A stretch of 64,000 nt of DNA from Galbula dea (lineage: Eukaryota; Chordata; Aves; Piciformes; Galbulidae): assembly GCA_013399015.1 (NCBI GenBank), contig VWZX01006702.1:682001-746000 (forward strand), written 5' to 3'. Positions 34,451 through 49,000 of the stretch are shown here, piece after piece. Under the pieces are notes generated by a model. The model saw only the letters and a list, made by a program, of their open reading frames with translations. It did no database searches and had not been told where the DNA came from. The position numbers and the translations under genes were made by a program. Positions within the stretch are counted from its first letter, which is position 1, and each line of letters opens with the position of its first letter.

Positions 34451-37400
34451 CAGAGCAGTCTCCTGACTCCTTGTCCAGTCTCCAGCCATTGAGGCTAAGA
34501 ATTAACACCCTTCACAGTGTAGCCAAAAAGTGGTGCCATTCAGTAAATCCAGAGCAGGTCCAGTACAGGCCTAGTGACAAAGTCCCAAAGATGGGACCAG
34601 TAGTCCCACACTGCTTACACAGGTCCCATCTGAACAGATTCCAGGAGAGTTTTGTCTGAGAATCAAGGATTTGACCTCTTTTCAGTTGAAGATCTCAAGC
34701 ACTTTGTTCCAGTTCTCTATTCTCCAACAGCTCTGACAAACTCAGTAGATAGTGAACAGCTGATCCCCACCCCCTCTCTCTGTGCCGGTGCTGGGTTTGT
34801 AAACCTCTATTTTCTGTTATTTCTTTTCCATACTGAAGAGACTTATCCTACTCACTCATTTCTTGCACAGAACTGGCTCCAGACCAGGCTCTTCTTGGAG
34901 CACCCTCATGTAGCAGCAAGGGTATGGCCAAATATCCTCAAGTCCAGGCTGCCAGCAGGCATTTCACACTCAAGTCATCCTAAAAGCGTTGGAGACACTT
35001 TGACCCCAGGTGTTAAACTAGGCAATAGAAGACAGTGTGCAGGTGTCACCCACCCCTCCAGGTAGGCTGTCTTTTCAGAAGCTCAATCTCCCTGCTGTGT
35101 GTTTGGAAGAGAGATCCTCAGCCACAACCTCCTCACAGAGGATTATCTTTTTGTTCTGCTTTCGGAGCAAATGTGTCCTCTGCTTTCAAAGCTGGGTTCC
35201 TGTTTGTGCCTGGGGCCTGAAAGTGCTGCAGTTATGAAAGTTAGTAGAACAAGAGTACTACAGGGTGTATTTAACATGCTTAAGTATCTTCCTATATATC
35301 CAACACATACTAATTGCTGTTTAGCCTTGTGTGTTGGACAAGTAGAACTTCTGTGTTTTGATAGCATAAGCCTGTGATAGAGGCATTCTCTCAGGTGCCT
35401 CAGCTTCCTGCCCTTCTGTGGGAAAGACTAAAGCAGAGTGGTAAGCTGTGCCTGCACGAAACCCTGAAACACAGGCGCAGACAGTGGCTTTGGTGATCCT
35501 CTAGCACACACTGGAGCTCCACAATGCCTGCCTCCTTGCCAGTGTGCCTCTGCCCTGAGTGCTGCTTCAGGAATCTCTTGGTTCACAAGGTAATGAGAAT
35601 AACTTTACTCTTTGCATTTCATCTGTGATGCTGTGGCTGTCCCTGCATCCTGCCTGTGCCAGCTCGCACAGAAGGGTGAGGAAACATTCGGAATAGACCA
35701 AGCAACACTACTCAGATAAAGGCACCCTGAAGAAACAAGCTTTAATGTGGGAATAGCCAGTGACTGCCTATGGAGCTTCACCTAGTTCTCAAGATATTCC
35801 TGCACCCCAGACAGGTTGGTTAGGAGCCTGGATGCTGACCACTGCTCCTGCCTGAGTACACATGTAAGTGAGGAGGAAATCAGCACGCAGACGTGGGCTG
35901 AAGCTAGTAGAAGTTACTAGGGCACGTTTGGCACCAAACAAACAAAACCTCCCAGTTCACAAACGTATCACAATCCCATCTGCAAAGAAGCAGTTCTGGG
36001 AGAGAGGACTCCTGGATCCCTAGCCCACCTGCTCCTTAGACTTAAATGTTTTATGTGCAACAACATGACACAGTACCAAGCATTAAACATTTTTTTTCCA
36101 TTAAATGGACACCTCTCAAGTGGAAATTCCATCACTGCCGTTTCCTTTTGGTGTTAAGTGGCTCACACTTGGGAATTACTATTACAAACTGTCAAATTAT
36201 GTCACTTCCTTTTTACTTCAGCAGAAAGTTGGATTTTTGGTTAAACATATTTAAAAAATTTCCAGCTGAGTGGTGGGGGTTAGTGAGAAGCAGAGACACA
36301 CACACCACTTGAATCTATTTTTCAGCCAGCCTCCCAGAGGTGACAGCGAGGTGACTATCACACATAATTGGACTTAAGAGCTTCCATATGCCCAGTTAAG
36401 AATCCCCAGAGTTTTTTCAGCCTCCTCAACTCACCCAGCTTGGCTTCAGAATTAATTGACATTGATTTAGGAGTAGGTTTTCCAAGGTGTTGAACGCACG
36501 CCATCGATTTCACTGAAATTCTGAGTGCTCAGCCCTTCTCAATATCAGATCCTTCCTGTTTAAAAGAGCAAAAAGCAGATTTGAACTTTATTAAAGCCAG
36601 ACCCACATGCTCAAAGGAAGGGTTATTAGCCCCTTAAGTGATTCTGTAAGTTAATGTCTTTATTAGCTGGCTCTCTTCAACCTAGAAAGTGTTGCAGAAT
36701 AGGCCATCATAAATCACACAAGCTTTACTTGACCTGGCTTCTAGTAAAACAAAACACACTTACTGGCAGATTGTTACTCAAATGTCACCTTCTGGTGAGC
36801 AGTCTGAACTAAAACACAGATTTATTCTGCACTACTGTTAACATACACAAAGTCTTCTTTCAGTTTTCTCATGAAACCAGTTCCTGGATAAAATTCAGAA
36901 GTGGCATAGACAGCAGTAATTCCTTTGTGTTCAGCATTTCAACCATTTTAGACCAACTCTTGATTTGATCCTACCTTTGCAGGGGAATAGGGAAAAAAAA
37001 AAGATTACATCACCAAATAATTTATTCTTTCCTTATCACATGCCTGGTCAGACACTAGCTTTTTCACTGCATGTACAAGTAAGAGAGATGCTTCTTTTGT
37101 TTCTGTGGCTGGGGAAGGAGGGATTAATCAAGGACTTCATTTTTTGAGACTAATAAAGAGAGGGAAAAAGAGGTTTTACAGTAACAATTGTTTTAATCCA
37201 TGTTACCAGTTACAGCTGGTGATAGTATTCCTGACAGACCAAGACAAAACTGTGTCAATAACAGGCACATTTGTTTTGTTTACAGGACTTATTTCATGCA
37301 AAGAGCATGATCCTGAAAAAAATGCAGGGTGAATGCAAGCACCCACAAGAGGCCATTCATCATTCTGCCTACGCTTTTTTTAGCACATCCACAGAACTGC

Positions 37401-39384
37401 AACTGTGCTCATTCCATGAGAGAAGTTCATGGCAAAGGGATTAAAACAGACAACCTTTATCATCCTTCTCCAGCTGTCAGTCAGCCTTTTTTATCTGCCA
37501 GGATGTGTAGACAGTATCAGCTCCATTAACAGCACCACCCCTTTAGTGGCACTGGGTTGACACGATGACAACGTTCAGAAGCTACCGCAAAGAAGACACA
37601 AGGTTAGGTAAATCCAGAAAGCTGAAGTAGTTAAACATACACAGCAATCCACTTGGGTTCCACTGGTAGAGCAGTAATTAAAAAGCTAATTGCTATTTTA
37701 ATTCAGAGGGCAGGAAACCCCAAGAGTAAAGTAATGAGAAGTGCAGCTTGCTGAAGTGAGAAAGGTAAGTCTCTGTTCTCATCAGTAGGGCTCTGCGGTG
37801 GAAGCAAGCTATCACCTCCTGAAGGTTTATGCAAGTACTTGTCACTAGAGTAACTAGCTGATCAGAAATCTAAGCAATACCTCCTTCCCCTTTCTTTATC
37901 TGAGATCCCAGATATGATTCAAGGTTTAAGTGGAAAACTAACACTTATTCTATTTACTTTGATGAAACCCCTTCTGCCTGATGTTCATGAGACAAAGGCC
38001 CCTGGGTCAAAATCTTCTCTCTCCCAAATGCATTCAGCCCTACCAGCTCCACGGAGTGTTTCAGGTACATAAACCCAAGGGGAACTTCCCCTTTCATTTG
38101 AAAAGGCTGTCACTGGCACAAATGCTGGTCTAGCTGGAACCTTACAGAAATACAAGTAACAGAATAATCTAAATCTCAATGTTTCAAGTGAAAGAAGACT
38201 GACAACTTTGTGAGCAGCAGAACCACTTCAACATGTGCCCAAGATGTACAAGTGGGCAATGGCACTGCTGCCCGCTGCCACTGTCTGCTGACAGTTTTGG
38301 CTTCCTCCTGACGATACAGCTAAACAGGAGGACACTTGAACAACCTAAAAAGCGCTCTGGGGTGACCTGATATCAGCACCGCTTCCGCTAGGTTGAGAAA
38401 CAAGAAGTGGCTCTTCTGCTGCAAAGGGTGATGATATTATTAGGAGCTTGCAGTGCAGAAGGGGTACTTCTCCTTGTGTTACTGAGAGCTCAAAGTGCAG
38501 AATGGCTATTCGGTGTGAGCTGGTGAGTGTGGTACAGCATGTGTGCAGAGGCAGACAGAAAGAGAAGAATAACTTGTATTTTTTTTTGAGTTCTCTGGAT
38601 AAGGAGCCCTGGATGGCTTTAGCAAATAGCTTTTGAAATAGCCAGAGCACTCAGGGAAGAAAGGAGATTCACAGAGGACTCTCTGCTGGGAAAAAGGAAT
38701 GCATAACAAAAAGTAAATTTCAAAGGGGAGAGGAAAGAAAAAGCCCAGACATGCAAAACAGAAAACACTGACCTAGCAACACAGCAAGATCTATGTTTGA
38801 TATGGAGCAGGAAAGAATTGTTCTTACATCAGCAGGCATTCAGATCATGCCACATAAGGAGATGGTGAAGTTGGAGAACACTGCTGGTGTATGTTTTGCC
38901 ACAGGAATACGCAGCATTGCTGTCGCCAGCACTGTACAACTCCATCAAAATGTATTTTGCAGGTTGCCATGAGAAAGAAGGTATGGAAAGTCACTTATCA
39001 TAGCAAGCTACTTCTATTCCCATTGAACACCCTGTTTCATGAAAAAACCTTTTATAGCCCACTTTCAGTCTTTTACTCACAAATTTATTTCATCACTGCA
39101 ACTCCTATCAGCTGCAGCAAAGCTAAGAATGTCACCATTATCCACCCTAATATAGAGACATCATACACAAGAACTGCTTGAAGCATCGGCTAATGGTAGC
39201 AGCATTGATTAAGCAAGTTATGAGCTACAGACAGCACACAAAAAAGCAGAGATAATCTTGCACTAGCCGTGGAAGCAGAGCTAACCTTGCACCACCTCCC
39301 AACTGCTTTTTATGCAGGAAAAAAAGAAACTGAAAGTCAGTTATTTAGAGGGTTTTTTTAATTAATTGTTGCTGAAAATCATTA
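34451..39384. other. Spacer between the convergent GPR19 and CREBL2 genes
   Basis: No coding frame with recognisable content is found on either strand. Parts near 39.1-39.4 kb could belong to an extended CREBL2 3' UTR, because a second - strand AATAAA lies near 39083, and parts near 33.6-35 kb to a longer GPR19 3' UTR. Confidence 0.5.
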
Positions 39385-40045
39385 GCTGAAGAATGACAGC
39401 ATTTTATTGTTACAACTTAAAGTGCATAAGATAAAATACAAATAATGCTATAAATAATAAGAAGCAACAGCCTTTGCAGAAATTGCTTAAGGCAACAACT
39501 GCAACACTACAAATTCTGCTTCTGTATCTATATATACAATCCTATATGTCCCATAAATACAGCTTCAGTTGAATTGCAGTCCACTGATGTGCTATTTCAG
39601 TATGGGATACGTCAGATTTTACTGCACACTAGAAGCTTCTGTTTTCTCACACAAATTCACAGTAGAGCCATACAAGAAATTCAGTTATTGACAAAACTTA
39701 AGAGAAATTGATGCTCAGTTGCACTAGCAGCAGGACACTCACAAATTGGTGGTTTTCCTTGCTTCCCTACAACAGAGATTTCTACATCAACCAATCCTCT
39801 CTCTCATATTGTAACTCTTAAGCATAAGGAGAAGGACTAAGGTTCTTATTTCAGCTTTTCCTCTATTTATCTGCATTTTTAGACTAGCCTCAAACATTTG
39901 GTCCTTATATTATAACGGTAATTTTGTAGCTAATTACAGACATTGTAATTTTCTGGAAAGAATCAAAATGAACTATGATGCCAAATCTTCACATCTTCAT
40001 GGGATGACAGGAAGACTTAGATTAATTACTGATGTAGATTAATCT
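39385..40045 (-). other. CREBL2: CREBL2 3' UTR (inferred)
   Basis: This A+T-rich stretch follows the stop codon in the last exon and runs to the first - strand AATAAA. There is no reading frame of note. Its status as 3' UTR follows from the splice model, not from transcript data. Confidence 0.5.
39403..39408 (-). terminator. CREBL2: Candidate CREBL2 poly(A) signal AATAAA
   Basis: TTTATT on the + strand gives AATAAA on the CREBL2 strand, about 640 bases after the CREBL2 stop codon. It would give a 3' UTR of roughly 660 bases. A further AATAAA near 39083 is an alternative, and the mammalian gene has long 3' UTRs, so the true end may lie beyond. Confidence 0.45.
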
Positions 40046-40050
40046 TCACC
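40046..40050 (-). CDS. CREBL2: CREBL2 coding exon 4 (last two bases of Trp codon plus stop)
   Basis: On the - strand a very strong pyrimidine tract (T and C runs, 40058-40085) leads to TTACATTTTAG and then GG TGA. Joined to the T that ends exon 3 this gives TGG TGA, tryptophan then stop, which is the C-terminus known for CREBL2. The phase match, the tract and the expected residue agree. Other AG/GGTGA sites in 34-44 kb were looked for by eye and none as good was noticed. Confidence 0.85.
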
Positions 40051-43000
40051 CTAAAATGTAAAGGGGGGAAAAAAAAAAGGAAAAAAGTCAGCCACAGCAC
40101 TCTCATAAAGCTAGTCAAGTTTCAGCTGCCAAGAAAGAGACAAGCTTTTTGCAATTTATCTAATACATTAAAAATCCCAAACATCTCTGATAGAAGTCTT
40201 TTGAAAAGCACTTAACACAGATAACTGACAAACATTTATTAACAGATTATGAAAGCAGACTCTGATTTCTTTTTTTTTTTTTTTTTACATAGAATTAGAA
40301 AAAGTTATCAGTGAATTGACAAGTTGAATCAATTTATCCACTTCACTTTTCAGGACCCTATGCACAAAGCATACATGCAGCATAAAAAGACAAGACTTAT
40401 TGTACCTATTTATTTCTTTTTTAGGAGGTTTCCACTGTGGTAAATTCTCTAAAAGTATTAGTGTACCTGTACATGACTTACTCCATCATCATCAGTTGAA
40501 TTCTCTTATTACACCCTCACGTAACAAAGTTCTAGCACTGTTGTAAACACCAGATACTACAGACAGGATTTTTTGAAGACCATGGATAGTTTCCAAGAGA
40601 TACCCACCTTTAGCTGGGAAAATGGTTCTAGGTGACCATTAGATTTCCATGGCAAGTGGGAAAATGAAGCATTTCCAGGCTTATTTCCTTTCTTCAGTGT
40701 TTGTGAGAGTGAACCAGCTGCACACACTAACTGCAGGAGACATGAGTGGAAGGCTGTACCATCTTACACAGAGACTGTAACACTAAGCCATCCTCTATTA
40801 TTTAGGGTAATATTTGAGACTCCTAGGCAAAGGACTTGGTTGTATCACTCCTAGGAGTCACCTCAGTGTGAATACTGAAAGCATTAAAGTATCAAATGAG
40901 CATGAACCAGAAATATTTCTGGGTAAGTTTTCAAAGGGAACTGCTAAATTTCAAACTCCAAAAAAAAGGACTCCCAGAGTTCCATCTAAGGCAAGAACAT
41001 TTATAACATAAGTTCTGTGGCTTCCCTCACATGACAGATTGTGTTATCTAATTAATGATTGTTGCTGGGAATCCTACATTTTGTAATGACCTACAGCATC
41101 TAGATTAGGTTGGAAAATATAGTTAGTCTCTAACTATATATCACATATATTTTGGCTTGAAGGACAAACAAGGAAACTGTTTAAGATGATGTAGGCTGTA
41201 GTGTTCTTCCTCTCTCATCTGCACAAAGCACAAAAATCCTTTCAGAACATGGGTGCCACTGTTTTGTGGCACTATGGTGCCACAGAGCAGGGCTTAGGCT
41301 TGCCAAAGACAATCCTGTTAATTCCAGCTACTGGGATGGGCTGGCTAAACCAAGAAGCAGGGACCACCATGGTGGGGAACAGACGGTAACTTGCTCACCA
41401 AAATGAGAAATTCCATTTCCTCTATAGAAGAAAAATTAAGTCCTGAGAGGTTTTTGTTTGGTATCACAGAAGATGAAACAAAGAAAGAGTACAAGTGAAG
41501 TATTCCTGGTGAGATCAGAGCTGTGTTTGTCACATCTAGTGCTGAGTGGAGCTGTTCTGGTCACACACACTGTTAACTCCTCTGTGTGTTTTTTACACCC
41601 TTGATTTAAAAAGATGCTTAAGGATACACATAACATTTGAAATATGTTAATTACAATACACAGTTTACATATGAAACTAGAATGTGTAAGTCTAACCAAA
41701 AATAATATATGACACTTCTGGCATGATCACATTACAAAATCCAACTGCAAGGTTCACAGAGCATAGTTCTGGACACCTGGCCTAGGGATTTTTCTCCCCC
41801 CTTTCAGGGAATCCAGAAAAACAGGCACGCATTCAACACAGACAAAAATACCAAACTTACAGGTTGGCTTTCTTACTACCTTTCAGAACAAACTGCAGTT
41901 TAGAGTTTAAAATACCAGGTCAGGATGAGAAGGCAAGCCTCATGCCCTCCTCAGCTTTGTTTCAGTGCTACTCAACCTTCCAGAATCATTTTCCATGTCT
42001 GTGCAGTATTTCTAGCAATTGCTAAGTGCATGTGTGGAGGGGTCTACAGAATAAACTTACAGCCATGCCTTAAGGATTAATATATGTGTACTCAGAATAG
42101 AATTCTGAAAACAACTGTGGTGTACACTGAAATATGGCACTTCATTACTTTCAGTGCTTTCAACTAATCCTGAACTGAGATAATGCTAAACAGACCTCGT
42201 TAGATCAATAAAAAGAAGGCAACAGTCAGTCTAGTGAAGGCATTCATTACAATATTTATTCTAAGAAACAAAGAAGATACAGCAAGATTAAAAACTTTTC
42301 CATGCATTTCATAAAACACAGAGAAAGACAATGTCACAAACAAAACAGAATAAGCAAGCAAATGCCTCACTGAAAATCCCAATAGCTCCACTCTCCACAT
42401 TGCAACATGTAAATGCAAAAAAAGCATATCCAGGATCTAAGGAAAGTGGCAAGTTACCTGTCAGTATCTGGGATGAGCCCACAAGACTTTTGCCATCACC
42501 TCTCATCATAAAACCAAACTGATGCAACTTGTTTTGCTTGATACCAGTTCTTGGCACTATTTTTGGCTGAGAAATCAGTAGAGCAAAGCAGAATTCATAT
42601 TTAGTTGCTGTCTAGAAAAATACTAGGACCCAAAGTATAGGTAGATACAGAAAGATAGCAGGGCACAATGGCTGGGAGAAAAATAGCAGTTGTTCCACTG
42701 CTGGAAGCGAGGTGGAAGGACATGCTTTGACTATCTTACTGGGAGTATGGGGAGTGGGAGATAACATCCTGAAAAAGAAGTATGGGCAAAAGCAGTAAAT
42801 ATCTCTAGTACTGCTCTCTAAAGGTCCCAATAACATAAAAGATATGCTGCACTATAAAAGGATAATGAGAGCAATATCTTTATTTGGGTTACAAATTACA
42901 TTACTATTATATTATTACTGAAAGTTTTTGATTCTGTTCTTTCTCCCTGACCTACAGTTCTCCACTTGGCTTTAGCAAAGCTCCTACAGGATCCTCCTCT

Positions 43001-46000
43001 TGCTTTTCTATTTTACAGAACCTCTCAGACTCCCACAATAGTTACCAACCACATCACTACCGACCACAATGCCAGTCTAATTCTGGGATCTGACACAAAA
43101 ATAGGCCCTGTCTCTTACTGGGAATGCTCAAAAGCTGCCATAGCTGTATCTGGGGAGGGTGGTGAAAGGAAGAACAAGGCTCCGTTTACACCTATTACCC
43201 TCAAAAGTCCCATTCCATGCAGGCTTAGGAACACCACAGTCAAAGAGTTTCATGTTGGGAAAAGCAATGAGAAGACAGCGGAATGGGATCCTTCCCCCTG
43301 CACCTGGGAATGCATCCACTTCTCTCACAACAGCATTCTTCTGCTAGCTATCAAGCTACGTGCTGCAGTGCGGAAGGTTCTGCATTGGCCTCCTGTGAAT
43401 GATGCACCATGGGGGAAGATTGTTATGTTTTTAAATGTGTTTTTCACACTGGTTTTTAAAAGCAAAGCTAGGAATTCCTAGTCCCATTCAAAAAAAAAAT
43501 ACAGTAAAGTGTCATCTAACCTGTAGCAGGAAATACAACACAATTAGAAGTCATTAGATATCCAATTGCCCATACTACACCTTAACTCTGTTCCTTTGCA
43601 CGTATACATCAGGAACGCGACTTAGTATCACATGATCTTTTCACCTTTCAATCCCCACAAGAACCTCATTTCGTTCCCTGGACAAGCACAAATGAGGCAG
43701 AAAGAAGATTCCATAGGAAATCCCAAGTCCAGCATTTCTCACCTTTGAGTGCTTGCAGCTAGAATAACGTCTTTTTGATGCAGTTTTAAAGATTCAATTA
43801 TGTTTCATGTGCTCCATTTACCTTTTATTACATAAACAGAAAATGCTCTAAAGATTAAGGTCTCAGGCTTTCGCAGGTCTCCACAGGCCTTGGAGGAACA
43901 CAAAGATTGAATCTTCTTTTAAAATAACTGCCCAGCTTCCTAGCTAGCATAATTTCTGTGTACTCCATGTAAACATTACACAGAGTCTTTGTACTACCCA
44001 CTAAGCTCTTTGCTTCAATCAACTATTTGTGCCCAAAAGCACATCCTTACGTTTCCTCCTACACCACAGCCATCCTCCTACACCACAAAAGATGTAACAA
44101 AATAAAAATTAATCACAGGCTGGAAACTTACAGGGGTTGGTGCTGTTTGCTTCTGTCTTCCCAGCCTTGGCAAGTTTGATCGAGTTCTGCTGTGCTTTGC
44201 CTTGCTCCTCTCCAGTTAGCAGGGCTTTTATTTCAGATGGGATTTTCCCTTGGTCCATCGCCATGCACCACTGCTTGTACTGAAATATGCAAACACATTA
44301 GGCACTAGCAAACTGCCAGGATCACATTAGCAGACAAAACAGAGCTGTAATCTCTACCTTCCGGTATAATCATTTAAGGTTCGAATTTGCTGGGCTGAAG
44401 CCTCTTACAAAACTACAGAGCACTAATGAGCTAAGCACGTGTCCATAGGTGCATACCTGGCCTCAGTAAATCCTGTTTCAGTCAATAATCTGCTACTCAG
44501 TGGCAGTACTAGACACAATACTGTAATTATTAAACAACATGGAACACTTTGTGCATTTTCTTGCTGATGGCATGCCAGAATACCGTTCCAGTTCATGGCC
44601 TATTAAAAACAAATATTTCACATGACTCTGGGGCTGATTGACTACTAAGAGGTCCTTTCTGATTGTGCAAGGCACAGTCAGAGCATGTGTGTCTTATTCC
44701 TAGCTCCCTCATCTTAAATTCTTCATTGGCAAACCCTGAAGCACACTGAAAAACCTGTGGTCAAGTAGGCTGACTTTCCACCCAACCCATTTTTAACCTG
44801 TGGTGACTGGCCCTGCCTATTCAAATAAACCTAATGCAAAGGCAAGGCAGTATCCTCAGCTTCAGTGAAATTTCAACGGCATCTCGGTATCACTGAGGAG
44901 CTGAGTCTGTATTTCCAGATGAAAACATTCTCTTTGGTTCATGCAGCTTATCTGGCCAAGACACTTCTCTTATACGTGCTGGAACACAGGACAGCTGTGC
45001 AATCATCTACACAGAGCATATGCTGCAAGAATCAACCTCCCTAACAGGAGGTCTGCAATGACACAGTGTGGATATACATCCCCCCCTTCATACTTCAACA
45101 CCTCTTTCCACCCTCTACCTCTTTCTACCTCTGTCAGAGGTTTTCCAAATCAAGTATTTCAAAGACAGACTCATATGCAATGGCATGTTCTTTGCTTGCT
45201 TCCAGTTCAAAACCAGCAACCAGCAGATAACCTGCGACATGAGGTTCCTTTTCAACACACAAAGTAGGCAAACAGCTGAATGCATCTGTTACTGATGTTT
45301 TGATACCTCATGGCTAGCCAAATCCCACTCTCAGTCACAGTGATTTCAAGAACAAATGTCCATGAAGACAGGCCCAAAACAATAGTTAGATTAAATTCCC
45401 CTTTCTTACCATTTCAAGCTCTTCTCTGAGAGCACAGATGGCTCGCTCCCTGCTTGAAACCAGCTCTTCAAGGTACTGGTACCTCAGCTTCTTCCTGGCT
45501 CTGCACTCTCTTGCACTCTGACGACTCCTTTCAAGTTTTGCCTTCAAGTCTATTTTGGCTGGTTTACGACCTCGCTTGCCTGGTTTCTTTACTTTGCCTC
45601 CAACCACCTGGAAAGGAAAGGTACAGGAAAGATCCTGTTATGCAATGGTAATACTGTAACCATGTCATTGTGCCTACTAGGGATCTCAGGTAGAAAATCT
45701 TGCATATACCGTCACTGATTCTGAACAGAGGAAACAAGTGGGCTGTTGTATGAAGTTTTCAGTGATGCCATCAACAACAAAAGGGAGGGATATGACTCCA
45801 TAGTTTAAATTAGTGCTTAAGCAGTCCTCTTGTAAATCACAGAATCAAAGAACCATTATGGTTGGAAAAGACCTCCAGATTATCAAATCCAACCATCCAT
45901 CCAACACTGCCCTACTCACCACTAAACCATGTCCCCAAGCACCACCTCTACACATTTTTTGAACACTACCAGGGACTAAAGAGGGAACTCAGTTACTCTG

Positions 46001-49000
46001 AGTCCTACCTCTGCTGCCTCTATTTCAGTCATGTCTTCCTTCAAAACATTATTACACAGCCTGGAATATTGTCTCCTCACACCTCCTTATGCAACCTATC
46101 CAAGCATTCAACTCTTACCAATTTACTTACTAATTTAGATCTCCCTTTCAGAAATATAATACCTTGATTTCTTGTCCTATGGAGGGCAGATTTTGCAATC
46201 ATTTCCCCCTCTTTGCAGCTCCTTTTTCACAGGTATGAAAGCTTATTTTCCATCATAAAAAAAGAAGTCTCCTCAATGTTTACCCTATGCTTCCCCACCC
46301 AAATATTTTACTGTTAACATGAGAGCATGGAACAATAGTGTCTTAAATATGGCCTGAAACTTAGTACAGTGGCCATCAGGTATTATCACCCTGTAAGCAT
46401 TACATCAGCCACACACCCCACATCCCCTCTGAAATGAGGATTTCTCTTTATTTGCATTCTGACCACACTGTTTGAATGGAAGGGGTGTGGAGAAACACAC
46501 CTAACACACAGACATATATATATAGAAGAATTTCACTGCTGGCTTAGTGTTCCACCATACTGTAATACTGTATACAGAAGTGCCTTTTTTCTAATAGGCA
46601 GCGTTCAGAATATCAGGGTTCATGACAAAAAAAAGGCATTGTTTTACTGTGGGATTCAATAAAATAAGTTAGCTTTGACAGCCAAAGTAGTAATTTGTTC
46701 CCCAAACTTAGCAGGCTGCAAAAAGCCACAGTGAATTGGTGCTAGATTGAAGTTTTAAAAAAAAAGAATTATAAAATTGAGCCTTTCCTTGGAAAGTGAG
46801 TCAACAATCACATGCCAACATAATCCTACTCTCTCTATATTGTCTCTCCTAATTATTCAGGAGTAACTGCCTCCCATAAGCAAATAGGAACAGTAAGTAC
46901 CTAGTGGTCATCTAGTGATAATGAAACAAACACCACATTCAGAAAAGCAAAGGAATAAAAAATAAACCAAGCTCTTTTACAGGTGAACTGCTGAATACAG
47001 TTTGAATAATCCATTCACTCCACCAAGGTGCTCTCCTTAACATCTTTTAGCTCAGATACTACATTCAAAGTAGGATAAAAATAACAAGCTGTGGCCAAGG
47101 CAGGAAGAGGATTCAAAGGAAGGAAAGTGAGTGTCCCCTTTGGGGCATGAGAAGTGCAGCTCTGTCCTCTCACGGACCCACACATATTTATGCGTGGTGT
47201 GATTTATACTCCTAGCTCAGCAGCAGTTTGATATACAGACAGTCTTCCCTGGGGGACTGCAGGCACTCATAATTTGCTATCTATGATTACCTGCACTTGA
47301 AAGATTTCTGGCTATTACAGTACAGACTACAGCCAAAGTACTCCAGTTCTCTAAGACTTTTAGCACCTGAGGCTTTTCTGTGCCAGTGCAAGGTAGTTTA
47401 ATGTCAATCTGAATTCAAGAGCTAGAGAAAGTCTTGTAGAGGCATACACTCCAGCTCTTAAAGACAAAAAAAAAGCACAACAAAACCAAACCAACCACCT
47501 TTGCCACTGAGTTCCAGGCCTCTAGAAAAGTGAGCTAGCACTCAAGGTCAGAGTGCCACCACACCACTAACAGCTGCATGAACAAAATAATAACTTGAGT
47601 CAGTCCCCACCAGAAGTCACGCCCTTTTACTGGAACATCAGGCAGGTGAACAGTTGCTACCACAGTTTCTCACAACCAGCAAGTTCAAGCTACTGGCAAA
47701 CAGCACCCAACCTTTCCACAGCCATCATCTTGGGCAGGCACTGGCAATGAAAAGTGCTTGCAAGCAGCACAGCTTCACAGAAGTTAAATCCATCCAACAC
47801 TACAATCTCACAAAGTTGGGGTTTTTTAAGGATCTGTTCCTTTAAAGCATCTTGTGTATATTTACATACAGCTGGTGCCCTTTTTAAGGTATGGGTCACA
47901 TCAACACAGAAAACATAAAAAGGGCAAGAGAGAGCGGATTTTACACCAAAGATATCAAGCGAGCTCATAGAAACTCCAAGTTTAAAGGCAATTTTTATCG
48001 ACAGATTGAGAGACATGGACATAAACCAGTTAAAGGCACTTTGCAGTCTGCAAGGAAATTAGATGCTGTTGTAGCCTGCTTTGCACACTGCAAATGCATC
48101 CTGGATCCACCATTTTCAATTAACTGCTTTTGCTTTAGTCACTCTAGAGAGCTTTCAACAGAGAGGTGTCATAATTGGTCTCCCGTCTCCGAGATCTTTT
48201 ACCACTGCAGCAGCCCTGCACACAAGCTCTCATGGGAGGAGAGAGGCTTGTACCTCTTGGGTCACTGCTTGCCAATGCTCCAACCACCAGCACTACAGCA
48301 CTAATAAAAAGCTTAACTCTGACTTTAAGCTGTTAGACTCTAACAATCTGCCTTCACATCATCTCAGAAAGACTCAAACTGTCTTTGTGGCTACTGGAGT
48401 TCCTCATACAATTAGGCATCGCCCTTGCACAAGTAGTTTGGGAAGCAATTTAACCAAATCCTGCATCCTTAACTGTTTTGTTTTTTTTTTTTACCAATAT
48501 TTAGAAGCTTCTGCTGTAACCTAAAGCAATCCAGCTGGGGAGAAACAAGGCCTGATAAATCCTTTGCCACCATCCCATATTATCACACCTCTCTGGCTTC
48601 TAGTCATGTTTGCCTATTCAGTCACTAAGCTGATGGGACAGAAAGACAACAAAGCAGAAGTGCTAGCTGATGCTGAACATGGCAGGAGTCCAAGGAAAAA
48701 AAAACCAAGCAAGCAAACATGTCTTTATTCCCTTTGTATTCCTCCGGAGTTTATAAAGGGATGTGATCTATTAGCAGTAGGGATTTTTTTGTTGTGCAAC
48801 GCAATCAAGACCTAGAAAAACATTAAACAAAATTTGACATAGAAATATTAATAATGACATTCATTCATCAGAAATCTGACCAAGCTCCTGTTTCAGTTCA
48901 CTTAGGCTTCAGAAGAACAGAAAAACATACCTCCTTCCCCTTTTAATACAGTACTTAGATCATAACATCATTCTTGCCCAGCATTGGCGCAAAATTATTT

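Noticed and set aside
42966..43481. 171-codon + strand frame
   Set aside because: Lies within CREBL2 intron 3 in antisense, has no recognised domain, splice signals or promoter, and a shorter frame runs opposite; treated as chance.
45386..45607. 73-residue independent - strand ORF
   Set aside because: It is CREBL2 exon 2 plus 24 bases of intron 2; the apparent start is an internal Val codon and the last residues (VRKGNLI) are intronic.
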